11,091 nucleotides of DNA from Elusimicrobiota bacterium. GTDB taxonomy: Bacteria > Elusimicrobiota > Elusimicrobia > UBA1565 > UBA9628. A model generated the notes under the pieces. The model was not told the DNA's origin, ran no database searches, and saw nothing but the letters and a program-made list of their open reading frames with translations. Location: the NCBI GenBank assembly GCA_023700845.1, contig JAMPYD010000034.1:1-11091 (forward strand). Reading direction: 5' to 3'. Within the stretch, counting starts at the first letter, position 1, and each line of letters starts with the position of its first letter. Both the position numbers and the translations under genes were made by a program. Below, one piece after another: positions 8,727 to 11,091 of the stretch.

Positions 8727-9065
8727 TCACACCCTCGCGACCGCATGGAACGCGGAGTTGATCACGGCGAGGACGAACGCGAAGCCCAGCGCCCACCAGA
8801 AGCTGGCGACGCGGAAGCCCGGCACCAGCGCCGCGGTCAGCATGACGAGCCCCCCGATGATGACGAAGGTGAAGAGGCCGAGGGTCAGGACGTTGATGGG
8901 CAAGGTCAGCGCGACGAGCACCGGCCCCAGCACCGCGTTGACGAGCCCGAGCACGATCGCGACGACGACGGCCGTTCCGAACCCGTCGATGGTGACCCCT
9001 CTGAGGAGGCGGCCCGTGACGAGGACGGCGACGGCGCTGACGAGTATGTTCAGTATGAGAGACAT
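8727..9065 (-). CDS. Phage holin family 4 / YvlD-like four-helix membrane protein
   Basis: This 112-residue, very hydrophobic protein has about four membrane-spanning segments (about 2-18, 28-48, 54-80 and 85-107). Its pattern is that of the 'phage holin family 4' superfamily (YvlD-like). It has an early short helix, then a GVTIDGFGTAVVVAIVLGLVN stretch, an LGPVLVALTLPINVLTLGLFTFVIIG region and a final FWWALGFAFVLAVINS helix; the L-P-(I/L)-N-x-(L/I)-T-L-G-L-F motif is typical. Despite the name these are widespread chromosomal membrane proteins; the role is not settled, and a link to envelope stress is known for Bacillus YvlD. I see no endolysin or phage gene nearby, so lysis is unlikely. The start at 9065 is supported by AGGAG (9078-9074) eight bases upstream and the extended -10 element behind it. 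It ends 27 bases from the PilZ gene stop. Confidence 0.85.
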   Translation of the reverse strand: MSLILNILVSAVAVLVTGRLLRGVTIDGFGTAVVVAIVLGLVNAVLGPVLVALTLPINVLTLGLFTFVIIGGLVMLTAALVPGFRVASFWWALGFAFVLAVINSAFHAVARV

Positions 9066-9082
9066 GAATCACGCTCCTGTCG

Positions 9083-9098
9083 AGGATGCGGGCATCCT
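9083..9098. promoter_or_regulatory. Inverted repeat over the holin-like gene promoter (candidate operator)
   Basis: AGGATGC (9083-9089) and GCATCCT (9092-9098) are perfect 7-base arms separated by two G residues. The repeat covers most of the -10 box (9099-9094) and the expected transcription start (near 9087) of the minus-strand gene ending at 9065. A repressor bound here would block that promoter. It could instead form a small hairpin at the mRNA 5' end. Confidence 0.4.
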
Positions 9099-9102
9099 AT
9101 CA
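9094..9102 (-). promoter_or_regulatory. Extended -10 promoter of the holin-like gene
   Basis: On the minus strand TGATAGGAT is an extended -10 element (TG, one base, TAGGAT). No -35 box is found 16-18 bases upstream. The predicted start near 9087 gives a leader of about 21 bases containing AGGAG. The 14-base stretch TGATAGGATGCCCG differs at two positions from the aconitase promoter core TGATAAGATGCGCG. Confidence 0.45.
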
Positions 9103-9183
9103 CGGACCTTCCCTCGATTTCCGTGACGGCGGCGCAACGGTTTGATCGCCCTCCGGTCATGGGACTATCGGCGCCGAAAGGGG

Positions 9184-9189
9184 CATAAT
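9184..9189 (+). promoter_or_regulatory. -10-like box before the Omp85-type gene
   Basis: CATAAT matches five of six -10 consensus bases and ends 12 bases before the ATG at 9202, giving a predicted leader of only about six bases. There is no Shine-Dalgarno site between them and no clear -35 box. Confidence 0.35.
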
Positions 9190-9201
9190 CTCCGGGCCCG
9201 C

Positions 9202-10752
9202 ATGCGCGCACTGATCCTCCTGCTCGGTCTATATTCGGCTCCGCTGGCGGCGGCGCCCTCGCGCAAGGCCCGCCTGCCGGCGGGGCTCGTCATCGCGTCC
9301 GTCACGATCGACGCCCGCAACGTCTTCGAGACCGACGCCCCTCCCGAGAACAAGCTGCTGTACCGCGCGGCCAACCGCGCCCACATCCGCACGCGCGACC
9401 ATGTCGTCGAGCGCGAGCTGCTCTTCGCCGCCGGCGAGCGCTACGACCCGCTCCTGATCGAGGAGACCGAGCGCAACCTGCGCGCGCTTCCCTTCATACG
9501 CCGCGCCGAGGTCATCGCGGTCGTCAACAAGAAGGGCGCGGTCGACGTGACCGTGCGGACCTTCGACGCGTGGACGCTCGAGGTCGTCGCGGGCTTCAAG
9601 CGCGCCGGCGGGGTGACGAACGTCAAGGGAGGCTTCGCCGAGAACAACATCCTGGGCCAGGGCAAGGCGGCCTCCGCGGTCTACAGCCGCGACGGGGATT
9701 CGGTGTCCCGCGCCTTCAGCTACAAGGACCGCCAGTTCATGCGCCGCCAGCGCCTGCAGCTCGCGCTGGCCGCCGCCTCCGCGCCGGGAAGCAGGAACTA
9801 CTCGATCGGCGTGGACCGCCCCTTCTACGCCTCGATCGCGCGGACCGCCTACGGCGGCGGCTTCACCTACGGCGAAAGCCGTCTCGCCGAGCTCACGCGG
9901 CGCACCGGAGAGCTCAGCGCCAGCTTCGGCGTCGCGCTGGCGACCTCGACGGAGCGCACGCGGCGCGTCACCTTCGGCCTGGCGACGCGCCGCTCGGCGT
10001 CCGACGGCGCGAACCCCGACGTCGAGCAGCTGACCTTCTTCAAGCTCGCCGGGGACTGGCAGGAGATCGACTTCATCACGGCGCGGCGCATACAGGCCTT
10101 CACGCGCGACGAGGACTTCAATCTCGGGCTCGGCGTCTTCCCCTCGCTGGCCTGGGCGCCGAGGAGCGCCGCGCTGGGCTCGACCGCGTCCCAGATCCTG
10201 CCGCGCGTCGACGCGACCAAGGGCTTCGCCTGGACGAGCCATCTCCTCCTCCTGAAATCGGGCTACCGCTCGAGGTACGTCAACGGCAACAACGGCGGCC
10301 GGGTGGCCTCCTTCGAGGCCTCCCATTTCGCGCGCGGCCTGCCGTACCAGACCTTGGCCTTTCACGCCGCCCTCGACCTGGGCTGGCAGCTCGACGGCGA
10401 GGGCCAGCTGGGGCTCGGGGAGCTCAACGGCCTGCGCGGCTACGGCCTCAACCGGTTCACGGGCAGCCGCCGCTTCCTGTACAACATCGAGGACCGGGTC
10501 TACGTGTGGGACAACCTCTTCCGGATGCTCGACGTCGGCGCGGTGGCCTTTTACGACTCGGGCTACGCCTGGCCGGAGGGGTCCTCGGTCAACCTGGCCG
10601 ACCTGCGCAGCAGCGTCGGGCTCGGCCTGCGCGCGGCGCCGTCGCGCTCCGGAAGCAACAGCCCGGTCCGCGTCGATCTGGCCTTCCCGGTCAGCCGGCG
10701 CACCAGCCTCTCCTCCTGGTCCCTGTCGATCCTGGCGGGCCAGGCCTTCTAG
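9202..10752 (+). CDS. Omp85-superfamily outer-membrane protein with one POTRA-like domain (BamA/TamA-like)
   Basis: This 516-residue protein has a signal peptide (residues 1-18, MRALILLLG through LAAA), a POTRA-like domain at about 28-115, and a beta-rich C-terminal region. The POTRA-like part reads IASVTIDARNVF, then VVERELLFAAGERYD and ETERNLRALPFIRRAEV, then VDVTVRTFDAWTL, the strand-helix-helix-strand order of the fold. The rest has alternating strands and ends in phenylalanine, as outer-membrane barrels do. The key family mark is L-R-G-Y (Arg412-Gly413-Tyr414 within NGLRGYGLNRFTG), the conserved (V/I/L)RG(F/Y) motif of loop 6 in Omp85 barrels. BamA has five POTRA domains and TamA three; a single domain and this length suggest a specialised transporter or insertase rather than BamA. 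The ATG at 9202 is chosen because the signal peptide starts there; a TTG at 9142 adds 20 charged residues ahead of it. Substrate is unknown. Confidence 0.8.
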   Translation: MRALILLLGLYSAPLAAAPSRKARLPAGLVIASVTIDARNVFETDAPPENKLLYRAANRAHIRTRDHVVERELLFAAGERYDPLLIEETERNLRALPFIRRAEVIAVVNKKGAVDVTVRTFDAWTLEVVAGFKRAGGVTNVKGGFAENNILGQGKAASAVYSRDGDSVSRAFSYKDRQFMRRQRLQLALAAASAPGSRNYSIGVDRPFYASIARTAYGGGFTYGESRLAELTRRTGELSASFGVALATSTERTRRVTFGLATRRSASDGANPDVEQLTFFKLAGDWQEIDFITARRIQAFTRDEDFNLGLGVFPSLAWAPRSAALGSTASQILPRVDATKGFAWTSHLLLLKSGYRSRYVNGNNGGRVASFEASHFARGLPYQTLAFHAALDLGWQLDGEGQLGLGELNGLRGYGLNRFTGSRRFLYNIEDRVYVWDNLFRMLDVGAVAFYDSGYAWPEGSSVNLADLRSSVGLGLRAAPSRSGSNSPVRVDLAFPVSRRTSLSSWSLSILAGQAF

Positions 10753-10769
10753 TTTCGGCGGGGATGTTT

Positions 10770-10775
10770 TATCAT
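10770..10775 (+). promoter_or_regulatory. -10-like box directly before the coiled-coil lipoprotein gene
   Basis: TATCAT is followed by six bases (CTCCCC) and the ATG at 10782, the same spacing as at 4759-4771. The pyrimidine-rich gap cannot pair with 16S rRNA as a ribosome site. The position implies transcription starting at or within a base or two of the ATG. The gene could also be read through from the Omp85-type gene 29 bases upstream. Confidence 0.4.
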
Positions 10776-10781
10776 CTCCCC

Positions 10782-11091
10782 ATGAAACGATTCCTCCCGC
10801 TGCTCCTCCTGTCGGCCCTGACCGCCTGCGCCGGCGCGAAGCTCGAGAAGCAGAAGAAGGAGATCGAGGACCTTCAGACCAAGGCCGGCTCGCTGTTCAC
10901 CCAGCTCAAGGAGAAGGCCGACGAGATCTCGGCGCTTCAGGCGTCGAAGGCCGCCCTCGAAGCCCGGATCGCCGAGGGGGAGGCCCGCGTCGCCGAGCTC
11001 GAGGGCCGCGCCGCCGCCGCCGAGGGCCGCGCGGCGACGCTGAGCAAATCGAACAAGTCCCTGTCCGACGCGATCGGCGCGAGCAAGGACG
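10782..11091 (+). CDS. Coiled-coil lipoprotein, partial (3' end beyond the window)
   Basis: The first 103 residues are present and the frame is still open at the window edge. MKRFLPLLLLSALTAC is a lipoprotein signal with lipobox LTAC (Cys16), so the mature protein begins at Cys16 and is membrane-anchored, probably to the outer membrane. From about residue 20 onward the sequence is a nearly continuous heptad-rich coiled coil (KLEKQKKEIEDLQTK, then repeated 'L-x-x-x-A-x-x-x-L-E' patterns with A-E-G-R-A-A repeats near 65-85). Lipoproteins with such a stalk often end in an OmpA-like peptidoglycan-binding domain, but that part, if present, is outside the window. It follows the Omp85-type gene by 29 bases on the same strand and may be co-expressed. 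The start is fixed by the signal peptide; there is no ribosome site. Confidence 0.8.
   Translation, partial: MKRFLPLLLLSALTACAGAKLEKQKKEIEDLQTKAGSLFTQLKEKADEISALQASKAALEARIAEGEARVAELEGRAAAAEGRAATLSKSNKSLSDAIGASKD

Noticed and set aside
8727..9065. Holin-like gene as evidence of a prophage or lysis cassette
   Set aside because: No endolysin, structural, integrase or other phage gene surrounds it, and this family is common in ordinary bacterial chromosomes.
9229..10365. Minus-strand frame opposite the Omp85-type gene
   Set aside because: Shadow composition without domains; the plus strand encodes a signal peptide, POTRA-like domain and RGY motif.

Overview
The window is compact, strongly G+C-rich bacterial DNA. 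Intergenic gaps are short: the longest are about 160, 136 and 126 bases, and no gene-free stretch exceeds 300 bases. The proteins point to a diderm (Gram-negative-type) bacterium, with an Omp85-type barrel protein, two lipoproteins with lipoboxes and several signal peptides. It appears to respire, since it carries a full-length AcnA-type aconitase. The mix of a TPR-Ser/Thr kinase, a YacP-like NYN nuclease, lysine-rich proteins despite high GC, and many starts with a -10-like box almost touching the ATG suggests a lineage such as Elusimicrobiota. Myxococcota-like or Acidobacteriota-like groups cannot be excluded. This is an impression from gene style, not a database result.

Layout. (1) 85-291 (+): small DUF2892/YgaP-like membrane protein. 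(2) 311-2629 (-): exported-TPR, transmembrane, cytoplasmic Ser/Thr kinase, convergent with the first gene and with a clear sigma70-type promoter. (3) 2756-4741 (+): a probable three-gene operon diverging from the kinase: a YacP-like NYN-domain protein, an FAD-dependent amine oxidase of the sarcosine oxidase type joined by an ATGA overlap, and a small secreted two-cysteine protein. (4) 4771-5460 (+): CsgG-like lipoprotein, probably with its own promoter. (5) A near-perfect bidirectional terminator at 5475-5510 separates it from (6) 5516-8227 (-): aconitate hydratase. (7) 8388-8699 (+): small PilZ-domain protein, divergent from aconitase. (8) 8727-9065 (-): four-helix membrane protein of the 'phage holin family 4'/YvlD type. 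(9) 9202-10752 (+): single-POTRA Omp85-type outer-membrane barrel protein. (10) 10782 to the window end (+): lipoprotein with a long coiled coil, cut by the window edge.

How the genes relate. There is no obvious single pathway: the window looks like chromosomal housekeeping and envelope genes. The linked sets are the NYN/oxidase/secreted-protein run, where the overlap implies co-translation, and possibly the Omp85-like protein with the coiled-coil lipoprotein downstream, both acting at the outer membrane. The kinase and PilZ proteins are signalling parts whose inputs cannot be read from the sequence.

I see no mobile element, CRISPR array, tRNA, rRNA or clear riboswitch. No previously undescribed defence-type system is evident. 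The observations most worth checking are the repeated near-leaderless start architecture, the coupled NYN-oxidase pair, the exported-TPR kinase, and a shared promoter element in front of aconitase and the holin-like gene.
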